Part shown: positions 35,150-48,026 of the stretch, one piece after another
Numbering within the stretch: the stretch's first letter is position 1
How the letters are laid out: every line of letters begins with the position of its first letter
Source of the DNA: Aculops lycopersici
Lineage: Eukaryota > Arthropoda > Arachnida > Trombidiformes > Eriophyidae
DNA: 64,000 bases
NCBI GenBank assembly: GCA_015350385.1
Contig: WNKI01000001.1
Location: 5,463,010 to 5,527,009 of the forward strand
Reading direction: 5' to 3'
Position numbers and translations under genes: made by a program
The notes under the pieces: model-generated
What the model was told of the DNA's origin: nothing
Seen by the model: the letters and a program-made list of their open reading frames with translations, nothing else
The model's database searches: none

Positions 35150-35457
35150 AAATGTTATAATTTGTTGATTATAATAAATTAATTTATTGATATTATTGTT
35201 TTGCAGAACAACTCCTTTAGTCGCCTGTATTATTATTCCCATCCTTATCCTTATCCGCGGTTTTGTTGTTGTTGTTGTTATTGTTGTCATCAACTTTACC
35301 TCTTTAATTAATTAGTTTGATCAGAGTGAAATATCCCTGTCCCCTGCTCACCTGTCCATAAGTTTAATCAACTTTTCAATTCATATACATACAAACCTCG
35401 TGACCTAAACTTGACCGATGATTAATTTAACGACCCAACCGCCAAGTAACTACTTAC

Positions 35458-35748
35458 CGTTCACCGTTATCTTCACCACCTTGCGCAACTCCTCCTGTTG
35501 ACCGGCGCCCGCCGACAGAGAGGCAAACAGGTGCGAGGCCAACGAGGCGCCGGAGGAGGGATCGCGACCAACCGCGCGGCACTCGTACAAACCCGAATCA
35601 TTCATCTGAACTCGATCTAAGCGCAAAATTTTGCTGCTGATACTCTGGCGATCTGTGGAGTGGGTTTTTTTCATTCATTGACAAGTAAGTCATGGAAGAT
35701 TGGACTTTAGATTAGATTCAATCAATCATCGACAACACATTGTTTATG

Positions 35749-35820
<72 letters not shown>

Positions 35821-38330
35821 CGCGCGTTTGCAAGAGCGTCTGTGTGAGCAACTTGCTTTTATCGTCACCGTTGAGGGCCCTCAATGGTAAACTGTGCTAA
35901 CAAGCTTGCAGGTGGGAAAAAGTATGACGAGCAAGTCGCTAGGCGGCGCCGCCGCCACCTGCGCTCATTCTGCTCCACTTACAACGAGGATTCTCTTTTC
36001 TTTTCTTGAATCTAAAAATCTGAAAACCTACTCGGAGAAATAGCCTCACTTGCAACGACCCAAGGGACTAGCTACATATAAAACTAAACACTCACCTTTC
36101 AAACTGGTCCAAGTTATTAGAGGCGCCGGCTGGCCACTGGCGTCGCATTCCAGTTGCACCGACTTGCCGGCCCGCACCTGCAGCTCACCTGGCGGCTCCT
36201 TGATCCATTTCAAGCGCACTGTTGTTTCGTTTGGGGATTTATTTCGTCGTGGGATTCGTTGAAGAGTGTTTTTGTTTTGATTATTATTATTATCATCATT
36301 ATTATCAGCAGCGGCGCAGTAGCAACAACCACAACGATTAAAGGCTCCCATTGTCACGGTCTATCTCAAGGCGCAAATATGGAGAAATGCCAGCGAGGAA
36401 CCATGTAGCGGGAGTCAGTTACTGTATCTGGCTAGCAATACATGAACAATTGCTGGCAGCAACCACTAACTTGAAATTTGCTCGCTCGCTAGCTCGCTTG
36501 CCCCCGAACTAATTGTGTGTCACGTCACATGTGAGCTCATTTCAGTTCATATCATATTATCGCCACCGCGACTACTATTACTTCTTCAACGATTGCTACC
36601 ACTGCTAGTTCCGCTGCATCTGCCTCCACTGACTGTGTAACAAAAAAAGGCGCAGCGCATCACTCTGACTTTTTGTCGCTCGGCTGGTGGGTTATTTGTT
36701 GAGCTGGCGGCCGCCAGGTGAAATATGATAAAGATTGATGATGATGCTAAGCGCGCAAACTATTACTCCATGTTACACAATCTTTGGCCGATGTTTTGCC
36801 ATTGGCTGGAGTAGCAGCAGCAGCAGCGGAAGAAACAACAGCGGCACCGGCAATCGAAAGCAGGAAGTGGGAAACGTGAGACTAAAACAAAATTGAGTTT
36901 AAGAGAGAGAGTCGCAGAGGAAATACTAACCATTGACATTGACTCGCACAGTTGAGGTGTCAAAGCCAAACTGATTTCGCGCTAAACAAGTGTAATTTCC
37001 GCTATCGTCTGCCTCCAATTGGTTTAATCTCAGCACAGAAGCTGAATCCTCATCCACCAAACTAATATGAAGTCGCGATGATGACGACGACGACTTTATA
37101 TCTCCGGCAGTCAATTGCGCCTGGCGCGAGCTGAACGATTTTGGCAACATCGAGGATTTACCTGACGAGTGAGACTCTGATAGTTGCTCCGGCTGATTGT
37201 TTTTGCGCCACTCAAAGTAGATTCGGCCGCCCGATTGGGGCGCCGAGGCCGAGCAAAACAAGCGCAAGTCGGTGCCCTCCTGATACTTGTCCAGCGCGCT
37301 GAGTGGCACAATTTTGGGCGCATCTGGTGGCGGAGAGGTGATCAGATGATTGGTATTGGTGTCAGGTTTGCGAGAGAACGAGAGGGATTTTAGTTCGTGC
37401 GTCTCCGAGTTTCTCATCTATATTTGGGTCTAAATTTTGATAAGCTCAACGCTATTGGTCTTCCTCTTTTTTCTCCTCCTCAATACGAAGACGAAGATTA
37501 AACGTCAACGAATTGGCATTACCCGAAAACTTACCTGGATGATTGCGCTGTTGCTGTTGCTGCGGCTGGAGTTGCAGCGCCAAACTCATCGAAGCCAAGT
37601 GGTTGGAGCTATCAATATCAACAACGTGATGGCCAGCTAAGTTATCATCATCACCCTCGTTTCCAGTTTCACCAGCTTGCAAAGCCAGGTGACCAATTGA
37701 TCGCACATGACGCAACGATTCTTTAGCTGCAGCCGCGACCCTCGCTTCCGAGGCAACGTTGACAAAATTAAACCCAAACTTGCCGCTCGTTGAGGCGGAG
37801 ATTTCATCTTGCAATTTGATTGAATCTTGGGGACTTGGTTCTTCCGAATCTTGGACGAAATTTGCTTTGCTGCCAGCAACAAACAAAACTGTGCTTGTTG
37901 TAAGTAGTAGTTGTAGTAGCAACACTGTTGATAGACTTGATCTCTGCTGGCCTTTCAGTTGCGCTTTTGCTTTTGCCTTTGCCTTTGTCTCTGCCGCGAC
38001 AGTCGCTATTATTGAGCTCAATAATTTGATGGATCCAGTGGAGCCACTTTTTCTTCTCCTTCTCCGCCGGCTTCCTTGTTTTGCTTCTTGCTGTGCTTTG
38101 CGCGTTGTTATCCAATCTTTCGGCTTCGATTCAAGGCAATTTGCGCCTTTGATTGATCTCGTCATCTTCAAAGGCGTCGCTTTATCCCCTCTGCCCCTCC
38201 AATCTCCTCTACCACATTGATAGTAATAATAATAACGACAACAACATACACTACACTCGCTTGGCATTGTGAGCTTATCCCAATTCCAATCTCGCTCGCC
38301 AGTCACAGTGCTAGCTGACCAGCGATTCAA
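35458..38330 (-). CDS. Dscam-like immunoglobulin-superfamily protein, four 5' exons, 3' exons not found
   Basis: Likely cell-surface adhesion protein. Exons on the minus strand: A 38330-37535 (start uncertain; contains the hydrophobic LSTVLLLQLLLTTSTVLFVA, a probable signal sequence well inside the frame), B 37323-36931, C 36218-36096, D 35652-35458. Every junction is phase 1 with GT-AG ends, as is usual for Ig genes. Exon B is a complete Ig domain (DAPKIVPLSALDKYQEGTDLRLFC ... DDSGNYTCLARNQFG). Exons C and D together form a second one (GKSVQLECDASGQPAPLITW ... MNDSGLYECRA), split by an intron as in Dscam-type genes. Exon D ends in a perfect donor (G|GTAAGT, 35457), so the transcript must continue, but no further Ig, FNIII or membrane exon is visible before 33.8 kb. 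The APKIVP opening resembles Dscam and the shortened Dscams of chelicerates (inference). Confidence 0.7.
35753..35818. repeat. (TG)n microsatellite, 33 units
   Basis: A pure TG dinucleotide run, in the intron between exons C and D of the Ig gene. Confidence 0.95.
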
Positions 38331-39946
38331 TAACTAGCAGCCAATCTCTCTGAAGAAAGTTTTCTCTTGAAGATTTTGGATATAAACCTTGCTCGCCACA
38401 TTACTCGCACACTTCCGGCCTGCCGCTAAGAATTCGGCTCGCTACACGCCCACTTGTTTTTCCTCCTCAAACGAGCAGAGTGGTACCGATGTAAGCAAAT
38501 TAATGAACATCACGTCGTGTAATTGTGAATCTCTCTTCTCGTGTTGATGCTTTGATTCTTGATGTCGCCGGTCCAACTTCTCAGGGTGTTACTTCTCTCT
38601 TACGATGCTTGCAATTGCACACAAAACCTTGGATTATTCTGTGAATCTTGCCGTCTGCCTTCTCTCTCCCTCTCTCTCTCTCTCGCTCTCTTCTACGTCT
38701 TTGACACAATGACCGACCGGAAGTCTTGACGACAAACAGCTTCGTTTTGGTTGGTGGCAGCAGCAGCAGCAGGAGAAACACAAACTAACTCACTAACTTA
38801 CTGACTAACGAGTAGGCGAAAAGTTTGCAGCAGTCTGGAGCTTCCTCTTCCAGCAACCGGAAGTTGCGAGTTGCCGTACGACTTGGAGCAGCGTCTCTTG
38901 TGTGCTGCAAACTCGAATTTTCTTGTTCCAGTCGGACAAACAGACAACCCGACATGCAGTCAGTCAGTCCGTCAGTTGGTTGGCTGGTTGGTTGGCCAGT
39001 TGCTAAACTTTTGCTTACCTTGCAACTTGCCGCTTGTCCAAAATCTCACTTGCTTTGCATTAATAAAAGCGCGCTTACTTGCTGGCCTGCCTCTGTATCA
39101 ATTCTAACTAAGCTACTAACCGGCCACTTGCCAGGCCAACAACTTGAGCTTGAATTGCGTGGCGCCAGTTGGGTTTGTTTCAAGTGACAGTGGTGGTGGT
39201 TGGCGCCTAAAACAAGTTGGCGACTGACGAGCGGAATGGAGAGTGTCGGCATGTGCGATCACTTCTCTTGGCTGGTGGTTATGCGCGTAGCCTGTGCGAC
39301 AATGACGGCAACAACAAAAACAGCCACCACCACTTGTCCAGTGAGATGCGCCCACAACACGGAGCGCCTAGCGCCGCAATTCAACTCTGCGCGCCGACCC
39401 TATGCGCAGCGCCTGAGAACGGGGCGTACAACACGAGTTTGCCTGCAGAGTGATCTAAATAAGCCCACATGCGCAGGGTTTGGAGCAAACCAAAGAGTAA
39501 GCTCAGCTCTTTCTGCAACAGCGACAAACTTAAGGCTCATTTGCGGCGCGTCAACTTCAAATTGGCCCCTCGATTCGAGGAGTTTGGTGACGCCGGCCGG
39601 ATTGCTGCCTCGGCCGCCACTGCTGCTAGTTAGACTTAGAATGTCGCCATTGGCCATCGACAGTGTCGTCGTCGTTTAAATTTGCACCGGCCACTAATAA
39701 TATAAAGCCGCCCATTTTAATCGCATTTCTATCCTCCAACATTGACTTGCTCATTGCGACGGCAATGAGCAAACTTCCGCCGCCTCCTCTAACGCTACCA
39801 TTGAGATCTCTCATTCGACTCGAGATTCGATGGCGCGCAAAGTGTCGTTAGTGGCCGCATGGTCCCTTGCAGTCCCTGGAAGTGTCTCATCATTTTGCCC
39901 ACTGGTTTAGCTTAGCTTTGCTCGCTCTCGTTAGTTTAGTGGAGTC

Positions 39947-40001
39947 GAGTTGAGTTGAGTTGAGTTGAGTTGAGTTGAGTTGAGTTGAGTTGAGTTGAGT
40001 T
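39947..40001. repeat. (GAGTT)n pentanucleotide tandem repeat, 11 units
   Basis: Eleven perfect GAGTT units. Because 5 is not a multiple of 3, all minus-strand frames read a five-residue repeat of Asn-Ser-Thr-Gln-Leu; this is a repeat artefact. Confidence 0.95.
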
Positions 40002-43000
40002 GCGAATCTCGGGCTGGCGCTTGGAGGCGGGCGAGGGACGAGAGCAAATAAAGTCCAGTGGCGCGACACAACCACCGACTACGAGAAACTCGCCGACAAC
40101 AACCACCACGACTCGAGATAAAAGACGCGCGCACAGACACCAACTTTCGCTGATCATGTTGCTCAACTTTTCTAGAGTTGAGCCAAATTTAGGACTAACA
40201 CTGAGACTAAGAAACTAACTTACGAGATACAACTGCGTAAAAGCGCAGTCCCGCGCGGGCAGTCCGTTAATCGTTCTTCTCATGCCATGCAAGCGTCCAC
40301 TGAATGCCATGTCATGCAGCAAGCGGCAGCAAGTAGAGCCTCTGAAGGTCCAAGTGTCCGAATTGGCGACGAGCGGCCGAGTGGCCAAGGAACGCGACGA
40401 AGCCACCGAGACTAATTAGAATAGCGAGCCCAAGATGGGGCGCAGAGATACCGAGCGGCCCGAGCCGCTGCGGCTGTTGCGCCATTGGAGGCTCAATGGC
40501 TCAAAAGCGCCTCCACAAGTTTACTGGCCAGGCGACCGGCTGGCCGGCCCATGTTGATTAAATGGGCGCCACTTGTTTCTGCGTCCATGTCCATAAAAGT
40601 GAGAGATGATTACTACACTCCGCTGGCCATACAACTTGGACTTAACTCACTCAAACTGTTGGAAATGCTCCGACTGGCAGCGGCGCTGGCAAAAACTAGC
40701 TGTAATGGGAAAAGTGAGAACAGAAGCCAGACTCAATGATATTCATTAGTATAACTTTGCGGGTCTTGCGCAAACTTCCGGTCGTCGCTAGCTCGCGTCA
40801 ACGTAAATTTGAAGCGAGTTGCGCGCAACCACTTGAGCCAGTGAAGTATCCTGCACTTGAGATGGCGATGAATTAATCACCAGTGGCGATACCGAGCGGC
40901 CGTCGAGTATTTTCCTCTGTCGTTTAGTGGTTGCGTTGGTCTTTGAGAGGAGGAAAGGAGGGAGGGAGGGCGACAGACAGAGCAAAAGTCAGCTGACCAC
41001 CCGACTGGTCAGAGGGAGATGCCAGCTTGGCAAACAAACAAAACCAACGGTTCGACGTCCTTTTCCTGGTCCACGATTGGCCATCGCTGACCAACGAAAC
41101 GAGGCAAAAGTCAACGTTTCTCTAGTGTTGCGAGGCGAAAGTTGGCAGCCACTACAAACAAACTGATCGCTCGCCAGTCGGTCCAATTGGATCAGCATGA
41201 TGATTGATCTTGTCGATTGGCGCGATCGTCGCTATCTCTCCGCTAGGCGGCCACTTGGTTTCATGGCAAGGCTTGGAAATGGGCAATCGAGTTGAGCGGA
41301 GCGGACCGGTTGATTGGTTAAGTCGAATGGGTAAATCACGCGATGTTCCATTGGCTTTTGCTTGAGCTAACATCCTCCTTGTTGCTGCTGCTCCAATTCC
41401 CATACAAACTCATCGCGTGCCGCAAACTCTTGACCAGTGTCCTCGTAAAACCAACTCTTTTTCCCCTCAACTCGTCCATTTATAAACTCCAATGGGAATG
41501 GGAAAAACCACACGAGTTTAGTGGGCCACCTAATGGACATGGGAAATATCCTTAGCGAGCGCGTGAATTTTGTGCGCTCCGACGCTTTCATTCCCCGATT
41601 CAGATTTGAGCTTCCCCAAAAGGCGAGACTAGTGCAACCGCCACGAGCTCCAAAACTTTGGGAACCAATGGAGGTTTGAAAGGTTCAAGTTTGGCTGAGG
41701 TCTAGGTTTGAAATTAGGAGACTACTTCTATTGCGAGGCAACGGGAAAAATAGCTGGCCAGTTGCATGATCGAAACAGAGGCACAGTTTTGCGCCACATT
41801 CATTTGTCATAATATTGCCGCCTTCAAATGGAACGACGACCACTGTAAGCTACACTCTCTTTTTCAAGCAAGCAAGCAACCAGCCAGCTAGCCAACGAGC
41901 CAACCACTCGACTCAAGTCCAGCTCGAGCCCGTCCAATTTGCCGTCGCTCTCAGCTTAGCGGGCGTACAACTGCAAGAGAGAGCAAGAGTCGTCCGGCGA
42001 CCGGATGCCAAGCGACTTGTCCATTTGCCACGCGAGACTCGGGGCTCCGGTTATAGTGAGAAAAGGATAGAAGCCCCACAACGAAACAATGGACTTAGTT
42101 GAGTTTAAAACTTTCCAACTCGGCAATAGCAGCGGCCGTGGTGGTGGTGGTGGTGGTGCTCTCTCCGACACAAGGGAAGACTAACGGGCGGCGTCAGCTT
42201 GCGACTTCGTTACGCCGCCAACGAGCCACCATTACGTTGGTGTTTGTTGCTGGTCGTTGTTGTACTCCTGCCCTTTGGTTGGATAAAAGCGGCACTCGTT
42301 GTCAGCTCTTTTGGTTTGCGCCAAACTTTTGGTGGAGTGGCGCAAAAAAGATGAATTCAAGTGGAGAGTTTTCCTCGAATTTCCTCCCGCTTTTTGGTCT
42401 CTTCCTGTTGACGCCACTGTCGCTGCCACCGAGTTGAGGTCTACCATTTCATGAGAGGCTAAGCGGCAGCGACAACAACAACAGCAACGAGCTCGCGCCA
42501 CAGTCTTTCAATAGAGTCACTTGATCGCCTTCGACTTGAAACTCGGAAATCAGACTAGAGAAAGGGAAACGGATAGAGGTGAATGAATGAAAGAAGGAGG
42601 GGAAACCATAAAAAACTTGCGGCAACTTGAATGCAAGCGCGCCATTCGCTCTCTTTCCGTCTGAAGAGCAGTGGTGACCTAGCGACTTGCAATTGAATGC
42701 AAACGCAAACCTAATTCAGGATTAAAGTTTGCAGACCTTCTTTCTAGTTTTTGCTTGCTCTTCACTTGGCCGCTTAACTGTCGATTTCTTCCCCTTTAGA
42801 GTTACCATTGAGTTTAGAGGAGGAAAAAATAGTAAAAATTATTTCCACTTGCTCCCTCCCTCTCTTCTTCTTCGCTGCAAACTAGAATCAGTCCTCCAAA
42901 CTTTCGCTTGGTCATATGCCGCCCCCCTTCCGGTTTTCTGCACAATCCAAATCGAACAATATTATTGCCTAGCTTGCAATGGTGATGGTGCGGCAAGTTA

Positions 43001-45912
43001 AAAACTTCGAACCAGTATCTTCCTCGTGGTGGCAGTCAAAGTCGCGAAGTCTCGTTGCCGGCATCGCTGCTGTAGTCGCCCCCGGCAATCCGGAAGTTGC
43101 GCCGCAAACCTAACTAGTCGATCGACGAGCCGCTACTCAGTCGTTCGTCCACTGGATCAGCCAACCGGCAAGCGAATGAGGGAGGGACGGAGGAAAAGAG
43201 TGGGAAAACCACCAACCGGTGGGTGTAGAAACACACTAGACGTGCTGTTTCGCCGTGAGCAAGACTTCAACTTTCTCGCCGATCTCGGCAAAACTTTCAC
43301 GCTTTCACAAAATTGCTCTCTTGCTCCCTGTGTGCTATCAAAACGGTGCCGCCAAATCTTGAACCGAACCCTCTGATCCATCGACGCATCAATCTGCTTC
43401 TATTGCTGCCAGTCGAGTTGAGTTTAGTATCGTCGAAACCACGATACCAAAACTCGACACGATGCTCTTTGGCGCGCCTGTTCCGCCGCTGATATGACCA
43501 CTGGCTCACGTTCCGTCCAAGCGACCAGGCAACAGTGCATTACGATTCGTGTGAGCCGACCAACATTGAGCCGAGCACATCAGATAATCAACAGAGTTTG
43601 CCGCTACTGTACCACCGCCGACACCGGAGCTCGAAATACGAGCTCCAATTTGAGCTTTCGGGTGCAAAATTTCCTGAGTTTATCCCTTTCCAGTTTCTAC
43701 GCTTCTAGTTTGGGGGTAAATTTTGCTGCTGCTACAGCTGCTCTATCACGTTGCCTCGCCAGTTGACTTGTCACAGTACTGATGCCGTGTAAATCCCTAC
43801 ACTCACTCACTCCACTTTTGTGGGACGCCAAGGCAAACCCCGGGCTAAATTTTCCCCTTTAGTGGGAAAATTTAGAAAAAGGGATCAAAGAGCGGAGCTT
43901 CTCCCCCAATTTCCAGTGCGAAATCCAAATGTCGTTGTTTGCCAATCGTTATTGTCACCCGATATGAGCGGACCAAGACCAAGACACCGTTGTCGACATC
44001 TCTACCCAAACAAGCTGAATAGTACGTGAGATTGTCAGTCTACTTCACTAGCCGAAATCCTCCCTCTTTTTTCAATGTACACGACGACAATGTGTCGTCA
44101 TGCCCATTGAAACCAGTGGCCACTTGCTGTGAACGGTGAATCAATTGTGAGAAAGGAGAGGAAGGAATAATGCACTCACGTTACCAGGCAGCGCCAATTT
44201 AAAACTCATTTTAAACTTTTGGCACTTTGTCGTGGCGATTCCCAATCGATGGGCCACCAATCGAAATTGAGCGGAAAAAATTCGACTCTCGTTTGTAAGT
44301 TTACGATGCACCGCACAACTGGGTGTCTATGGGCGCGAGTCGATATTTTGTCCGCTTGCAATTGGAGAGGGGAATTTTATTGGTCTCGCCTTCGGTTAGC
44401 AAGAGGAGCCGGCGAAAGTTGGAAACGGGGTACCTAGAGCGGAAAGTCGCTAGGTGCTCTGATGGTCGCTGATGGAAGGTGAGAGTTGGGAAGAAACTGC
44501 ACTCGCACTGCAGCGAGCTTTGTGCTCGCCGAGTGAATTTTTAATGCGCCGCATCTCGGGAGCTCCGATCGACTTGAGCGCACTAATATAAGCAACGAGC
44601 GCAAGCGCCGCAGCCGCCGCCTCAAGTCGCTTGCAATGCAGCTCAAGTCACGGGTGAACCAACGAGTTGGATGAACAAGTTGCAGCTCTCGTCCCTGCAA
44701 TGGGCTCCCTTTAATTTGTAAAATCTAATCGCCCTCGTCGAAGTGGATAAATGATGAACTAGACCAACTAGATTGAGATATCCATCGAGTCGATCTATTT
44801 GTGAGTCTAATCAGGCAACTGGTAAAACAAAATAATGATGATCACAAGAGTAATCAATTCGGACTCGCGGCGAGTCGTTTGTGTGCTTCATTTTCTTTTG
44901 ATTCCAAGTATAAAGTTTTAAATTCAACGTATGCCACACGGGACGGATATAGAGGGAGAGCCACACGCAAGAATTTGATACACAAACCAAAGAGAACAAC
45001 CAAACACTCAATCTTTCTGTCTACTGCAACAATATCTAGCGCATCGACGACCACCACCACGACCACTGAGCAAGATGGATGTCGCTTTAGCTTGGCGCAA
45101 GCTTAGTAAGCGGAAGTTGGCGACGGCCTTATGCTGCGTCAGGCACGTCGCGAGCAATTTCACCAGCTACAGGGCAAAACAACGATGAACGATGGCAACC
45201 ATTGCAAATGTTCGCCCGGTCGGCCGGATGTAGGTTGACATGGGGAAAAATTGAAAATTTATTTCTCAATCTCTCGTGTAGCCAAAAATGTAGCGGCTGT
45301 CGTTGTGTAGTGTGGTGTGCTTTGGTGGACTCGGCGCAAGTTCGAGATATACGAGCAGTGTATTGCATGAGCCATAATAGATTCAGACTCGGACCGAAGT
45401 CAGAGGTCCGACATCAGGGCCATCGGTGATAGGAAAAAGATGCAAACTTTCTTCTCGTTTCTCAATGAGGATTTTTGGTTTGGAGTTTAGAACTGAATGT
45501 GCTACTACTGCCAACACTACAGCACAGACTTGCACAGTTTCACCCACCAACCAACAGATAGGATACATTTTCCAACGTCGAGCTCATAGCATACACATCT
45601 TATCTATGGAATTATTTAAGAAGTAGTAGCGGTGGCGCGTTGGAATATGACAAGACTAAAACTTGCTCTCACCGCTTCAGACGCTCAACTTCCGGTTTTT
45701 GTTGCGGTCTAACCGAATGGCTGCTCGTGCAGAGAGCATAGTGACAACTAGAATCGGAAGAGCAACTTTACGAGGAAACGATTGCGTCGCATCCTCTCGA
45801 CGGGGGCATTTTTTCGGCTTCGCTCGTTTCGTTTGGTTCAATTTAGTTTCGTCCGTTTTCTTTCGTTACATCAAACGACGACTGCGAGGACGATGATGAC
45901 GGCGACGACGGC

Positions 45913-45940
45913 GACAGTGAGTTTAGTTTAGTTTAGTTTG
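45913..45940. repeat. (TTTAG)n short pentanucleotide tract
   Basis: Four to five tandem TTTAG units in the gene-poor region. Not the arthropod telomere unit TTAGG. Confidence 0.7.
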
Positions 45941-48026
45941 ATCATCACAAGGAGACAAGAGAACATCATGAGGTTCCTGGAGCTAGTGGTTGTGATATTG
46001 GTGGTTGTGATCGTTACAACAGAAAGTGGCGAGAGAAAATTGAGTTGTTGTCGTTGTTGCTGGTCCTACTATTGGCTAGTGATGTCGATATCAAGCAACT
46101 AGCTACTTTTGTTGCTGCCGCTCGCTCTCATTGCCGTTGAAGTGAAACTAAAACCCAATGAGCCGCAAGATGGAAACTCGACACTTGAAATTGGATCGAT
46201 GACACGACAAAGTTTAGTTTCGGAGCGTAGAGCGCAGCACTAAGTTCAATGAGAATCTCATCTTGTCTTCATCGCCGTCGTCGTTGTTGTTGTCGTCGTT
46301 TTCTTCTCCCTTGCTCTCGAGCGAGTTTCTAGTTTGGTTACAATTGTTGTGTTGTACCATGTTTTAGGTTCCACTCTCTCCAGTGAATGTCCAGTGAAAC
46401 TCAGCTACTACAACCACGACAGCCAAGTTGCCGATCTTTTCGAGCGGAAGTCTCAGCTCCCTCCCTCTAAGCGGTAGCAGTAGCGACAGCAACTTGACCC
46501 GCTTCAGTTTGAGAGGAAGACCAAGACTTTAAAGTGGCCCCAGCGCCTTAATACGCAGAGTAAAACTCTGAACAAGTGTCCTCGAGTGGACAAGACGAAT
46601 GCACGCGAGTTCCGCTGCCATTGCTGCTGTCGCTGTTGTTGTTGTTGTTGTTGTACATTATGTCTGCATCTGTTAGCAACTAGAGAGTGGACTGCCGCAA
46701 CTCGAGAGGACCGTTTAGACGCTCGGCGGCAACCGGAAGCGAGAGTTGCGGCGCTTGTGTGTCCTTGACGAGCTTCTCTACGCAGCTTAGTGTATAAGAA
46801 TCGGCAGAGGGTGAGGGGGAAAATAGGAATGAGATGAGACTAGATGAGAGATGACGCGCGACTAGTGCGTCCCTCGAATGATCTAGTCGAGTTTTGAGTT
46901 CCAGCATCAACTTAAAGTTAACTGAGCAAATAGAGCCAAATTCTCTAGTTTTCGTCCTGCGAGAAATCGTTGCGCGTCTTGTGACACATACTCAGCTAGC
47001 CAGCCACACAACAAACTGGATTCATATGAGAGATAATTTAAAAATGGACTTGACGACGACGACGAAGACGACAATTGTGGAGAAGCGGCACTTCCGCCTT
47101 TAGCGCCACATATTTGCAGCTGAAAAGACATGCGACAGGAGCGCAGAGGAATCCGCCGTCCGCATGTAGAGAGTAAACTGGCGGCTGACAAGTGGTTGGT
47201 CGGTCGGCGGACTCCAGTTGCCTGTCTGCTTTGGATAGGAGAGCAGAAAATGGGATGGCGACAACAGATTTTGAGAGAGTGTCAAGCCCAGAGATGAAAG
47301 TGAAAATCTTTGACCAACACCTTGAGCTTTCAATGTTGCTGAATACAATCCAATAGATTGGAATCTTGTAGTCGCCAACTGGAACGCGTTTGGCGGTTAG
47401 CAAACCACCGAATGTTCAATTTTGCAGAGAATGTCGAGAGAGAGAGAGAGAGAGAGAGACAGAGTACCACTTCCGCTTCTGCCAAACCAGCGGAGCAAAT
47501 CCAATTTTGTTGCGCCACTTGGCCAACTGGTGCTGATTCGTTTTGTAGTCTCTCTAAGAAGTGGATGGAAATCTTGTGTCAAGCGGAAGTTGCGGCATCG
47601 AAGTGTGTGAAGCAAGGCGACAATTTTCAAAAAAAATCCCCAAATTCGAGTGAGAAAAAACCACCAAGAATGAGAGTTCATTCAATTGCACCACCTTCGT
47701 CGGTTGTGTGTAATAGTATAAATGGTAATATAATGATAATAATAATGTGCAAAGCGTAAAACCCATTAACCTCAGATGTTTCTCTCATTCTCTTGCTCAA
47801 AAATTTCCCCTTTTTTTCTTTCTTTCTTTTACATTGCTACCAGCTACCAAAGCGGCAAGAAGCAAACATTAGATTTCATATAAATTTGATCGCAAAGACC
47901 CAATGCCGTCGAGAGTGCTGGCAATCCTTTTTGTTGAGGCGGACAACTTTTTGCCAAGACCACCAGTGGGCTCGTTCCCTTCGCTCGTCACATCGTCGTC
48001 GTCCTCCACGTTGCCAGTTACTATGG

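Larger units (their letters stand above)
38331..48026. other. 9.7 kb without a supported gene
   Basis: Upstream of the Dscam-like gene and downstream of GGH. Many ORFs of 60-160 codons overlap on both strands, but none shows a domain, a signal sequence of conviction, or a codon pattern unlike its surroundings. The stretch is rich in CGGAAGT/ACTTCCG sites and GCGCCAA/TTGGCGC-type words, and it has pentanucleotide repeats. Regulatory DNA, distant 5' exons or non-coding transcripts are possible. Confidence 0.45.

Noticed and set aside
37759..38220. 153-codon plus ORF opposite the first exon of the Ig gene
   Set aside because: Antisense shadow; Leu/Phe-rich without a domain, while the minus strand has a signal-like segment and a proper donor.
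39200..39679. 159-codon plus ORF in the gene-poor region
   Set aside because: No domain, odd composition, overlapped by other frames of similar length on both strands.
39890..40166. Three overlapping minus-strand ORFs with a repeated Asn-Ser-Thr-Gln-Leu sequence
   Set aside because: All frames give the same peptide because the DNA is a (GAGTT)n pentanucleotide repeat; no start or flanking coding evidence.
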